Source: Flavobacterium sandaracinum (GTDB lineage Bacteria; Bacteroidota; Bacteroidia; Flavobacteriales; Flavobacteriaceae). Taken from it: a stretch of DNA of 64,000 bases. Both the position numbers and the translations under genes were made by a program. Position 1 is the first letter of the stretch. Every line of letters begins with the position of its first letter. The stretch spans positions 1-64,000 of the forward strand of contig NZ_SMFN01000018.1 in the NCBI RefSeq assembly GCF_004349135.1. The letters are read 5' to 3'. This document shows positions 43,500 through 51,192 of this stretch, piece by piece. The notes beneath the pieces are model-generated. The model searched no databases. It worked only from the letters and a program-made list of their open reading frames with translations, and was not told the origin of the DNA.

Positions 43500-44282
43500 T
43501 TAAGCAACAAGTAATTTTTTATTTTCAACGGAATCTTTCTCAGACCAAAGAATGAAGTTAGCATTTTTAGATTTTAGTGCTTCTAGAAATTCAGTTTTTA
43601 CCTCTTTGTCAATATCATTGATTATAGCAATAGCTGTTACATTTTTTTTTGTAATTTTTTCTCGAACAGGTTTAATGTCATCCCATGAAAATAAAAATGT
43701 AGGCAAGTTCGATTTGTTAATAGTATTGAAAGATTTAATTACTATTTCCTTATCTCTTAGGGCAATTTGAAAATCAAAATTAAATTCTAATCCAGTCGAA
43801 CCTTTTGAAATAAAATCAGGCGTAAATATAATATTCTGGGAATCTAAATGATTTCGAACATCTTCCTTAAATATTGATGCAACATTATGGTTTGATAAAA
43901 CATATAGGTCATTTATCTCAATTATTGCTGAAAGAATATTATGTTTTGATTGTGAAAATTTATCAATATTAGTTTCAATCACTAATTCGTCATTGTCAAT
44001 TTTCACGCCGTAATTAATTAATATTGAGTCTAATAAGTATTTTCTTCTTTTGGATCCTTGAATTTGTAATCCTTGAATTTCTAAATTAGATATTGTCTCT
44101 CCATTATCACTCAATTTTAATAAAGAACCATTTTTTTTAGCGTAAATTTCAATTGTATCGTTAAAAGCACCAATAAAAGGTGTGTTGATTAAAAACCAAT
44201 CCGTATTAAGGTCTTTTTGGATAAAAGTTTTTTCTCTTAACCAATTATAATAATTGTCGACAGATGTGTTTACCCAATTCAA
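43500..44282 (-). CDS. DUF1828/DUF1829-type protein, coupled to the gene upstream
   Basis: A 260-residue protein resembling DUF1828 (about 25-120, with FLINTPFIGAFNDTIEIYAKK and LLKLSDNGETISNLEIQG) plus a C-terminal DUF1829-like part (about 150-250, GLEFNFDFQIALRDKEIVIKSF and LFSWDDIKPVREK). The only possible start is the TTG at 44282: the protein has no other Met at all, and the TTG overlaps the TGA of the upstream gene (TTGA), so translation is coupled. The pair is AT-richer than purT and aspC around it. DUF1828 genes are, from memory, found in prophages and other accessory DNA. No function is proposed. Confidence 0.75.
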   Translation of the reverse strand: MNWVNTSVDNYYNWLREKTFIQKDLNTDWFLINTPFIGAFNDTIEIYAKKNGSLLKLSDNGETISNLEIQGLQIQGSKRRKYLLDSILINYGVKIDNDELVIETNIDKFSQSKHNILSAIIEINDLYVLSNHNVASIFKEDVRNHLDSQNIIFTPDFISKGSTGLEFNFDFQIALRDKEIVIKSFNTINKSNLPTFLFSWDDIKPVREKITKKNVTAIAIINDIDKEVKTEFLEALKSKNANFILWSEKDSVENKKLLVA

Positions 44283-44779
44283 AGCAGTGCTTGTTGTATA
44301 TTGATTATGGATTTTAAATTTATCCTTCTAGCAAAGTTAAATATTAAATCCGACAAATCAGATGATTGATTAATTTCTTTAGGTTGAAAATCAATTTCTG
44401 TTAACGGAATAGCCCAAGCTAGAGGTTTGTATCCTTCAACATAAATATGCATATGTGGCTCGGTCGGTTGAAACCATTTATCAGCATATGGTTTTAGAAA
44501 TTCTGGTAATGTATCTTTAATATTTTCAGGATTATGATGACCTCCTTTAAAATCAATTCTAAGAAGTCCAATATGAGAATTACTTTCTAAATGATGAATT
44601 GAAGTTTTAAGGATTATTTTTTGATTTGTAGTTATCTCAATCCAAAAGGCGTAATCAGAATCATGATTAGAAATTAATTCAATTCTATTTTTTTTGTTTT
44701 TTAGATCTATAATTTGATAAGGATTAACTAAAGTTTTTTCTAGATCTAATAAATACTTAGCTTCTTGGTTTGTAAACAT
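44279..44779 (-). CDS. DUF6978-like protein, first gene of the coupled pair
   Basis: A 166-residue protein without membrane segments or signal. The N-terminal FTNQEAKYLLDLEKTLVNPYQIIDL and the middle RIDFKGGHHNPE, followed by PHMHIYVEGYKPLAWAIPL, resemble what I remember as DUF6978; the assignment is tentative. HHNPE and the PHMHIYVEG segment hold several His that could bind metal. It ends in a TGA that overlaps the TTG start of the DUF1828-type gene, so both are made from one message. The pair has no obvious regulator and lies between the VOC gene and aspC. Confidence 0.6.
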   Translation of the reverse strand: MFTNQEAKYLLDLEKTLVNPYQIIDLKNKKNRIELISNHDSDYAFWIEITTNQKIILKTSIHHLESNSHIGLLRIDFKGGHHNPENIKDTLPEFLKPYADKWFQPTEPHMHIYVEGYKPLAWAIPLTEIDFQPKEINQSSDLSDLIFNFARRINLKSIINIQQALL

Positions 44780-44937
44780 TTTCCAAAATATTATTTATAA
44801 CGATTCATTCCTTAAGCTAATATATAGAAATAATATTACAAAGTTGTTGATTTCTAATGTTTTATTTTTTAGTGATATTTTAGTAAATATTGAGTTTTGC
44901 TTAAGGTGTTGGTATAGATTCGGTTTGCGTAGGTTCC

Positions 44938-45037
44938 GCGTGAGTGATTGTCCCGAGGTTTCGGGAGAAATCCTTTATATTTTTGCTTTAAAAATATTAA
45001 GATTGTAACGGAAAGCCCGAACCTTGTGGTCACGCCC
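44938..45037 (+). repeat. Structured intergenic element, family A, copy 3
   Basis: A 100-nt copy: GCGTGA and TCACGCCC form the outer stem (6 bp), a CCCGAGGTTTCGGG hairpin and an ATATTTTT/AAAAATAT hairpin fill the middle, and AAGCCCGA precedes a short ACC/GGT hairpin. It lies in the 352-nt gap between aspC (minus) and the DUF6978-like gene (minus), in antisense orientation to both, so it is not a leader element. Beside it and the aspC terminator the gap shows nothing else. Confidence 0.6.
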
Positions 45038-45045
45038 AAAAACAA

Positions 45046-45078
45046 CAAAACCCCAAGAAAATCTTGAGGTTTTGTTTG
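45046..45078 (-). terminator. aspC terminator
   Basis: CAAAACCCCAAGA (45046-45058) pairs with TCTTGAGGTTTTG (45062-45074), one mismatch; T runs follow on the minus strand. Confidence 0.75.
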
Positions 45079-45131
45079 TATCGTGTGAGTTGGATTTTTG
45101 ACTTTCTAACTTTCAACTTTAGGAGCTTTGA

Positions 45132-46319
45132 CTATAGTGCCAATGCGTCTTTAATTCTTTTTAATGCTTCTTTCAAGATTTCGTCGCTTGTAGCATACGA
45201 GAAACGAATACAGTCCGGGTTTCCAAAAGCGTCACCGGTTACTGTTGCTACGTTAGCTTCGGCTAAAAGGTACATTGATAAATCCATTGCATTGTTGATT
45301 TCGGTTCCTTTCAATGTTTTTCCGAAGAAAGAGGACACGTCTGGGAACACATAAAAAGCGCCTTCTGGAACGTTGATTTTTACTCCTGGAATTTCTTTTA
45401 ATAATCCTACTACTAAATCCCTACGGCTATGGAAAGCGTCGACCATGTGTTTTAAAACACTTGGATCAGCGTCTAAAGCGGTAATAGTAGCGCGTTGTGC
45501 AATACTGTTTGCTCCGGAAGTTACTTGACCTTGAATTTTGGTACATGCTTTTGCAATGAATTCTGGTGCGCCAATATATCCAATTCTCCATCCTGTCATG
45601 GCGAAAGCTTTGGCAACTCCATTTACGGTAATTGTTCTTTCTAACATTCCCGGGATGGATGCGATGCTGCAAAAAGTCCCTGAGAAATTGATGTGCTCGT
45701 AGATTTCGTCAGCAACTACGTAAACGTTTGGATATTTCTCCAATACTTTAGCAAGAGCTGTTAATTCTTCTCTATTATAAACAGATCCACTTGGATTACA
45801 AGGAGAACTGAACCACATCATTTTTGTTTTTGGTGTAATCGCTGCTTCTAATTGTTCGGGTGTGATTTTGAAATCAGTATCAACAGAAGTAGGAACTTCG
45901 ACTGGAACGCCACCGGATAATTTTACGATTTCGAAATACGAAACCCAATATGGTGCTGGTAAAATTACTTCGTCACCATCGTTTAGCATTACTTGTGCAA
46001 TGTTGTATAAGGATTGTTTTGCTCCTGTTGAAACTACAATTTGAGACGGTTTGTACTCTAAATTATTGTCTCTTTTGAATTTTCTACAGATAGCTTCTTT
46101 TAATTCTAAATAGCCTTCTACTGGAGAATACGTACTGTAATTTTCGTCAATCGCTTTTTTAGCCGCTTCTTTGATGAAGTCTGGCGTATTGAAATCAGGT
46201 TCGCCTAAACTTAAACTGATGATGTCTTTTCCTTGTGATTTTAATTCTCTGGCCAAAGCTGCCATGGCTAAGGTTTGAGACGTAGATAAATTGTTTATTC
46301 TATCGGATAATGGATTCAT
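45132..46319 (-). CDS. aspC: Aspartate aminotransferase (class I, PLP-dependent)
   Basis: It exchanges amino groups between aspartate and 2-oxoglutarate with PLP as cofactor. The 395 residues include SLGEPDFNTPDFI (37-49), STGAKQSLYN (about 94-103), WFSSPCNPSGSVY (about 168-180, the Asn-Pro motif), VADEIYEHINF and the PLP Lys in VNGVAKAFAMTGWRIGYIG (about 231-249). The Arg in the C-terminal CIRFSYATSDE binds the substrate carboxylate. Length and motifs match the bacterial Ib/I-gamma enzymes such as that of Thermus. Related tyrosine or glutamate aminotransferases look similar, so the amino acid is a family inference. Confidence 0.93.
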   Translation of the reverse strand: MNPLSDRINNLSTSQTLAMAALARELKSQGKDIISLSLGEPDFNTPDFIKEAAKKAIDENYSTYSPVEGYLELKEAICRKFKRDNNLEYKPSQIVVSTGAKQSLYNIAQVMLNDGDEVILPAPYWVSYFEIVKLSGGVPVEVPTSVDTDFKITPEQLEAAITPKTKMMWFSSPCNPSGSVYNREELTALAKVLEKYPNVYVVADEIYEHINFSGTFCSIASIPGMLERTITVNGVAKAFAMTGWRIGYIGAPEFIAKACTKIQGQVTSGANSIAQRATITALDADPSVLKHMVDAFHSRRDLVVGLLKEIPGVKINVPEGAFYVFPDVSSFFGKTLKGTEINNAMDLSMYLLAEANVATVTGDAFGNPDCIRFSYATSDEILKEALKRIKDALAL

Positions 46320-46388
46320 TGTAATAGGTTGTAGTTAGTTTATTTGTTAGTTAAAGAGGCACTGCAGCACATCTTTAGGTTATTATGA

Positions 46389-47483
46389 TTAGGTAAGTTC
46401 CGGTTTCATTCCCAACTCTTTCAAATGTTTGAAATGAGCAATAACGGCACTTCGCATTGTTTTGTATTCGTAATAAGGTAAGTTGCATTCTTGAGCCGTT
46501 TCTTTTACGATACTGGCAATTTTACCATAATGTACGTGACTGATATTTGGGAAAATATGGTGCTCAATTTGGTGATTCAATCCGCCAGTGTACCAGTTTA
46601 CAATTGCGTTTTTAGGTGCAAAATTCGTAGTGGTAAACAATTGGTGTATCGCCCAAGTATTGTCCATTTCGCCTAATTCATTTGGAGATGGATTGGTTGT
46701 TTCTTCTACAACGTGAGCCAATTGGAATACAACACTCAGAATTAATCCAGCAGTGTAATGCATTACGAAAAAGCCTATTAATACTTTCCACCATGTGATT
46801 CCAATAACGATTGGTAAAACAATCCAGATAGAAACGTAGATTACTTTTGTAATGATTAAAGTCGTCCAAAGTACTTTCGGACTTTTTAATTCTCCGTACG
46901 ATAATTTCCTTTTAATGTAATTACGCATCTGTTTAAAATCAGTTGTGATTGCCCAGTTGAAGGTTAGCAAACCATAAAGAAAAACAGAATAATATTGCTG
47001 AAAACGGTGAAAATTATACCATTTTGCATCTTTTGTAAAACGAATAACACGTCCTGCGTCTAAGTCCTCATCGTGACCCGGAATGTTTGTATAGGTGTGG
47101 TGCAAAACATTATGTTGTACTTGCCAGTTGTGAACATTTCCTGCCAAAACATAAATAGTACCACCCATGAATTTGTTCACCCAAGTTTTATTAGAATACG
47201 ATCCGTGATTTCCATCGTGCATCACATTCATTCCTACTCCGGCCATTCCAATTCCCATAACGATGGTCAATAACAAATGTGCCCAAAATGGCATACCAAG
47301 TGTTAGAATTAAAAAATAGGGCGCAAGAAAAACGGAGAAGAGAATTATAGTTTTCAGATATAGTTTCCAATTTCCCGTTTTTTGTATGTTGTTTTCTTTG
47401 AAGTAATTGTTAACCCGTGAGTTAAGTGTTCTAAAAAACTTTAAGCTGTCTTGCTTCGCAAATGTTGGCGCATTATTATTCAT
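46389..47483 (-). CDS. Membrane fatty acid desaturase
   Basis: A di-iron acyl desaturase of 364 residues embedded in the inner membrane. Four hydrophobic segments surround the three His boxes: HDGNH (about 109-113), HNVLHH (about 144-149) and HQIEHH (about 307-312), the last within GGLNHQIEHHIFPNI. The layout is that of the front-end/DesA-like acyl-lipid or acyl-CoA desaturases (linoleoyl-CoA desaturase type). The expected role is adjustment of membrane fluidity, for example in cold. It probably begins transcription from a TACCTTTG -7 box (47501-47508, minus strand). Confidence 0.93.
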   Translation of the reverse strand: MNNNAPTFAKQDSLKFFRTLNSRVNNYFKENNIQKTGNWKLYLKTIILFSVFLAPYFLILTLGMPFWAHLLLTIVMGIGMAGVGMNVMHDGNHGSYSNKTWVNKFMGGTIYVLAGNVHNWQVQHNVLHHTYTNIPGHDEDLDAGRVIRFTKDAKWYNFHRFQQYYSVFLYGLLTFNWAITTDFKQMRNYIKRKLSYGELKSPKVLWTTLIITKVIYVSIWIVLPIVIGITWWKVLIGFFVMHYTAGLILSVVFQLAHVVEETTNPSPNELGEMDNTWAIHQLFTTTNFAPKNAIVNWYTGGLNHQIEHHIFPNISHVHYGKIASIVKETAQECNLPYYEYKTMRSAVIAHFKHLKELGMKPELT

Positions 47484-47500
47484 ATATTTTCAATAAAGTT

Positions 47501-47534
47501 CAAAGGTAATTATTATAAATTTTTCGATATACAA
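47501..47534 (-). promoter_or_regulatory. Desaturase promoter
   Basis: On the minus strand TTG (47532-47534), a 23-nt spacer and TACCTTTG (47501-47508) lie just before the ATG; the -7 box matches the consensus. It is back to back with the rsmG start. Confidence 0.45.
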
Positions 47535-47565
47535 AATTGAGATAAATATTTTAACTCTAAAGTAT

Positions 47566-47573
47566 TACTTTTG
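47566..47573 (+). promoter_or_regulatory. -7 box of rsmG
   Basis: TACTTTTG at 47566-47573 fits TAnnTTTG and lies 16 nt before the ATG at 47590; no TTG is found at the normal distance upstream. Confidence 0.4.
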
Positions 47574-47589
47574 TTAAAAAAAATAATAG

Positions 47590-48219
47590 ATGGACGAGAT
47601 TCTTAAGTATTTTCCTAATTTAACTGATATTCAGAAAGAACAGTTCGAAAAGCTGGATTTTTTATACCATGATTGGAACGAAAAAATCAATGTTATTTCG
47701 AGAAAAGATATTGATGCTTTGTACACCAAACATATTCTGCATTCGTTGGGAATTGCCAAAATTATAAATTTTGAACCTGGAACGTATGTTTTAGATGTGG
47801 GTACCGGTGGTGGTTTTCCAGGAATTCCCTTAGCGATTCTTTTTCCAGAAACCCGTTTTCATTTGATTGATATTATTGCCAAAAAAATAAAAGTGGTTCA
47901 GGCTGTTGCGGAAGGTTTAGAATTGAAAAATGTAAAAGCAGAACAATTACGCGCCGAAAATGTGAAAGGGGATTTCGATTTTATCGTGAGTCGTGCCGTA
48001 ACCAATATGCCGGATTTTGTTTCTTGGGTGAAAACCAAAATCAAAAAGAACAACAAACACGAATTAAAAAACGGAATTCTCTATTTAAAAGGAGGAGATT
48101 TAACGGAAGAGTTGAAGGATTTTCCAAAAGCTACGGAATATAACTTAGCTGATTTTTTCGAAGATGAATTTTTTGAAACGAAGAAAGTTGTGCATGTACC
48201 GTTGAAGTTTACGAGTTAG
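47590..48219 (+). CDS. rsmG: 16S rRNA (guanine-N7)-methyltransferase RsmG
   Basis: It methylates G527 of 16S rRNA (E. coli numbering) with SAM. The 209 residues match the usual length. The N-terminal WNEKINVISRKDIDALYTKHILHSLG is the GidB family start, and the SAM-binding motif I is VLDVGTGGGFPGIPLAI (about 65-81). The later FDFIVSRAVTNMPDFVSWV (about 127-145) is the conserved SRA region. Loss of this gene causes low-level streptomycin resistance in many bacteria. It is divergent from the desaturase. Confidence 0.95.
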   Translation: MDEILKYFPNLTDIQKEQFEKLDFLYHDWNEKINVISRKDIDALYTKHILHSLGIAKIINFEPGTYVLDVGTGGGFPGIPLAILFPETRFHLIDIIAKKIKVVQAVAEGLELKNVKAEQLRAENVKGDFDFIVSRAVTNMPDFVSWVKTKIKKNNKHELKNGILYLKGGDLTEELKDFPKATEYNLADFFEDEFFETKKVVHVPLKFTS

Positions 48220-48239
48220 GTCATAAGGTCAAAAGTCTT

Positions 48240-48251
48240 AAAGTCGAAAGT
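48240..48251. repeat. Left inverted repeat flanking the 48278-48676 gene
   Basis: AAAGTCGAAAGT is exactly complementary, in inverted orientation, to ACTTTCGACTTT at 48775-48786 on the other side of the lipoprotein gene. Degenerate AAAGTC words extend the left unit to about 48218. Confidence 0.4.
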
Positions 48252-48277
48252 TACCACTCATTCTGAAAACCGAATCA

Positions 48278-48676
48278 ATGAAATCTAAACTTATAACAAA
48301 ACTTATTTTATTAGTGTTTATACTTACGTCTTGTCAAAATAAAACTTATGAAGAAAGAATAAATAAAACAAAATTAATTGAAGGCGAATATTATTCAGAA
48401 TTGAATTCTCAAAATGGAATAAGTGTACGTGAAAATAAAATTGCTTTTTTTGAAAAAATGAAATTCAATAGTGAAGACATCTATGAATATGTTATTGTTG
48501 ACTCAATATTGACAGAAGGAAATGTAGAAAATAAAATTGGAACATATTTAAAAAGAACTGACCGAAAAAATACTTTATACACTAAATTTACAAAATTACT
48601 TGACTCTACAATAATTTTAAATAGAAATAATCAATCCGAAGAGTTTAAGCTTAAAACCCGAATTGAATTTAAATAA
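48278..48676 (+). CDS. Small putative lipoprotein, hypothetical
   Basis: A 132-residue protein with a short lipoprotein signal (MKSKLITKLILLVFILTSC; lipobox LTSC, Cys19). The mature part has no recognised domain and is very rich in Asn, Lys, Glu and Ile, with two alternating strand-helix stretches. Its codon use is noticeably more AT-rich than the neighbouring rsmG and pruA. The gene is bracketed by a perfect 12-bp inverted repeat and followed by a bidirectional terminator, as if it were a separately acquired unit. No function is proposed. Confidence 0.65.
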   Translation: MKSKLITKLILLVFILTSCQNKTYEERINKTKLIEGEYYSELNSQNGISVRENKIAFFEKMKFNSEDIYEYVIVDSILTEGNVENKIGTYLKRTDRKNTLYTKFTKLLDSTIILNRNNQSEEFKLKTRIEFK

Positions 48677-48716
48677 AAACGAGAGGTAACAAACGTCTCT
48701 ATCCATTTGCCAATAA

Positions 48717-48750
48717 AAAAGCCGAATCTAAACTTTTAGATTCGGCTTTT
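48717..48750. terminator. Bidirectional terminator
   Basis: A 16-bp stem AAAAGCCGAATCTAAA (48717-48732) / TTTAGATTCGGCTTTT (48735-48750) between the convergent lipoprotein gene and pruA. Confidence 0.85.
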
Positions 48751-48774
48751 TGGTATTAACTTAAGTGCTTTACG

Positions 48775-48786
48775 ACTTTCGACTTT
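48775..48786. repeat. Right inverted repeat flanking the 48278-48676 gene
   Basis: ACTTTCGACTTT, the exact reverse complement of 48240-48251. It lies between the terminator and the stop codon of pruA. Confidence 0.4.
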
Positions 48787-48803
48787 CACACTTTAGGACT
48801 AAT

Positions 48804-50432
48804 TTACTCTCCTAAAAACGGGTATCTGTAATCTACAGGCGTTACAAAAGTTTCTTTGATAGTTCTTGCCGAAGTCCAACGCAATAAGTTTTGCATAGAA
48901 CCTGCTTTATCATTAGTTCCAGAGCCTCTTGCTCCACCAAAGGGTTGCATTCCTACAACAGCTCCTGTAGGTTTATCATTGATATAGAAGTTACCAGCTG
49001 CGTTTTGCAACGCAATAGTAGCCTCTTCTATTGCATAACGATCTTGGCTAAATACCGCACCTGTTAAAGCGTACTCAGAAGTAGTATCAACTAACTTTAG
49101 AGTCTCATGCCATTTAGCATCTTCGTATACATATATTGTAACTACAGGTCCGAACAATTCGGTTTCCATTGTAGTGTATTTTGGGTTTGTAGTTAAGATA
49201 ACTGTTGGTTCTATGAAATATCCTTTTGATTTATCATAGTTTCCACCAATGATAACTTCGGCATCAGCATCTTTTTTAGCTTGATCAATAAAACGAGCTA
49301 ATTTATCGAAGGAAGTTTCAGAAATAACAGCAGTAATAAAGTTACTCATGTCTTCTGGCGATCCCATTTTCATTGATTTTAAATCGGCTTCTAATTCTGA
49401 TTTTACTGCTGGCCACAAGCTTTGTGGAACATATACACGGGAAGCAGCACTACATTTTTGACCTTGGTACTCAAAAGCACCACGAGCAATTCCTGTACTT
49501 ACTTGTTTTGAATTAGCAGATGGGTGTGCAATGATAAAATCTTTTCCACCTGTTTCTCCTACAATTCTTGGGTACGTTTTGTATTTGCTGATGTTGGTTC
49601 CAATTTTTGCCCAAATGTCATTAAAAACGCCAGTAGATCCTGTGAAGTGTACTCCTGCAAAATCTGGGCTAGCTAATAAGGTTTCGGTGATCATTCCAGA
49701 GTCGCCCATAACCATATTAATTACTCCATTTGGTAATCCTGCTTCTTTAAAAATTTGCATCAATAAATTTGCAGAGTATACTTGTGTTGCTGCTGGTTTC
49801 CAAACTACTACATTCCCCATTAAGGCAGCGCTGGTAGGTAAGTTTCCTGCGATGGCAGTAAAGTTGAAAGGCGTAATCGCATAAACAAATCCTTCAAGAG
49901 GTCTGTATTCTACACGGTTCCACATGTCTGAAGTAGACTTAGGTTGCTCGCTGTAGATTTGCGTCATGTACTGTACGTTGAAACGTAAAAAGTCAATTAA
50001 TTCACATGAAGCATCAATCTCAGCTTGATAAATTGTTTTGGATTGCGCAATCATGGTTGCAGCATTAATTTTTGCTCTGTAAGGACCAGCTAATAATTCA
50101 GCTGCTTTTAGGAAAATTCCAGCACGTTGTTCCCATGCCATATTTGCCCAAGCGGTTTTAGCTTGAAGTGCTGTTGCAATCGCGTCTTCAATATGTGATT
50201 TTTGAGCTTGGTGGTAGGTTCCAACGATGTGTTTATGATCGTGTGGTGCTGACATTGTTTTAGTATCTCCTGTTCTAACTTCTTGGTTTCCGATATAAAG
50301 AGGAACGTCAATTTTAGAATTCCACATTGCTGCGTAGGCCGCATCAACTGCTGCTCTTTCGGGAGAGTTTGGTGCATAGCTCTTTACAGGCTCGTTTACT
50401 GCTTTTGGTACGTGAAAAAATCCTTTTAACAT
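48804..50432 (-). CDS. pruA: L-glutamate gamma-semialdehyde dehydrogenase
   Basis: It oxidises glutamate semialdehyde (from pyrroline-5-carboxylate) to glutamate with NAD, the second step of proline breakdown. The 542 residues match the stand-alone enzyme. Catalytic Cys lies in YQGQKCSAASRVYV (about 320-333) and the general base Glu in VGETGGKDFI (about 291-300). The NAD-binding stretch VVWKPAATQ and FTGSTGVF are also present. The C-terminal GGARGSGTNDKAGS loop contacts the substrate. A -7 box TACTTTTG lies upstream on the minus strand (50487-50494). Confidence 0.96.
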   Translation of the reverse strand: MLKGFFHVPKAVNEPVKSYAPNSPERAAVDAAYAAMWNSKIDVPLYIGNQEVRTGDTKTMSAPHDHKHIVGTYHQAQKSHIEDAIATALQAKTAWANMAWEQRAGIFLKAAELLAGPYRAKINAATMIAQSKTIYQAEIDASCELIDFLRFNVQYMTQIYSEQPKSTSDMWNRVEYRPLEGFVYAITPFNFTAIAGNLPTSAALMGNVVVWKPAATQVYSANLLMQIFKEAGLPNGVINMVMGDSGMITETLLASPDFAGVHFTGSTGVFNDIWAKIGTNISKYKTYPRIVGETGGKDFIIAHPSANSKQVSTGIARGAFEYQGQKCSAASRVYVPQSLWPAVKSELEADLKSMKMGSPEDMSNFITAVISETSFDKLARFIDQAKKDADAEVIIGGNYDKSKGYFIEPTVILTTNPKYTTMETELFGPVVTIYVYEDAKWHETLKLVDTTSEYALTGAVFSQDRYAIEEATIALQNAAGNFYINDKPTGAVVGMQPFGGARGSGTNDKAGSMQNLLRWTSARTIKETFVTPVDYRYPFLGE

Positions 50433-50486
50433 ATTTTTAAAATTATAAAATTAGAAAATGGGTGTTGTGTCTTTGTAACTAAAGCA

Positions 50487-50494
50487 CAAAAGTA
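50487..50494 (-). promoter_or_regulatory. -7 box of pruA
   Basis: TACTTTTG on the minus strand, 55 nt before the ATG (50432), matches TAnnTTTG; no clear -33 TTG. Confidence 0.45.
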
Positions 50495-50563
50495 CGAAGG
50501 TTTCTTTAAAGAAATGATATTTTCGAGCTAAACTAAAGGCGATAGAAAGGAATAGTCGTGTGG

Positions 50564-50706
50564 TAGCCCTGATAACAATGGAAAGCTTTTTGTGGTCTCA
50601 TTATATTTTTTCTTGTGAAATAAGAGCGACTTTAGAAGCTCCTTATTTTACTTAGAAAAAAATAAAGGAGAGTGCAAAAACTTGAAATGGATAGCAGGAT
50701 AGGCTC
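50564..50706 (+). repeat. Structured intergenic element, family B, copy 2
   Basis: A 143-nt block beginning TAGCCCTG and ending CAGGATAGGCTC; the ends pair as AGC/GCT and CCTG/CAGG, where the copy at 3208-3349 has CCAG/CTGG. The internal hairpin AAATAAG/CTTATTT encloses a loop AGCGACTTTAGAAGCTC, nearly the same loop as in copy 1. A conserved AAAACTTGAAA precedes the 3' closing strand. It fills the 294-nt gap between pruA (minus) and apaG (minus); no gene is seen there. Confidence 0.6.
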
Positions 50707-50726
50707 AAAAGGAAACTATTAAAAAG

Positions 50727-51113
50727 CTAGTTTAACGCGAATGGTGCGCACAACCTGAACGTAGGTACAATCACTTTGAAGTTTCTTGTTGTGGTAAAAT
50801 TAATCATATTAAAATGGCCTTTCATAGCACCATAAGGGGATGATAGTAAACAACCAGAACTGTACGTATGCAATTCTCCTGGTTTTAAAACTGGTTTTTT
50901 GCCAATTACTCCCTCGCCATCGACCATTTCTATTTCATTTAAAGAATCGAAAATTTCCCAATGACGTGAAATTAATTGAACAGAATCCTTACTGTGATTT
51001 TCAATTGTGATTACGTAACTAAAGGCAAAGTGAATCTTGTAGTTCTTGAAGTAGGTGTCTTCAAAACTAGTCAATACCGATATTTTTATGCCTCTTGTTA
51101 TTTGAGAAACCAT
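50727..51113 (-). CDS. apaG: ApaG domain protein
   Basis: A 128-residue protein from the ATG at 51113; the frame extends 11 codons further but the family N-terminus (MVSQITRGIKISVLTSFE) starts here. It is an Ig-like fold: FSYVITIENHSKDSVQLISRHWEIFDS (about 32-58), GEGVIGKKPVLKPGE and YSSGCLLSSPYGAMKGHFNM. E. coli ApaG was linked to Co/Mg tolerance, and eukaryotic relatives lie in F-box proteins; the molecular role is unclear. The T9SS plug gene lies upstream on the same strand. Confidence 0.92.
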   Translation of the reverse strand: MVSQITRGIKISVLTSFEDTYFKNYKIHFAFSYVITIENHSKDSVQLISRHWEIFDSLNEIEMVDGEGVIGKKPVLKPGELHTYSSGCLLSSPYGAMKGHFNMINFTTTRNFKVIVPTFRLCAPFALN

Positions 51114-51192
51114 ATTATGTGGATGAGTGGTGTTTAATAAGTTCAAATTTACAAAAAATTGATTTCGTTTTACAAAAATTAAATAAGTTTTT

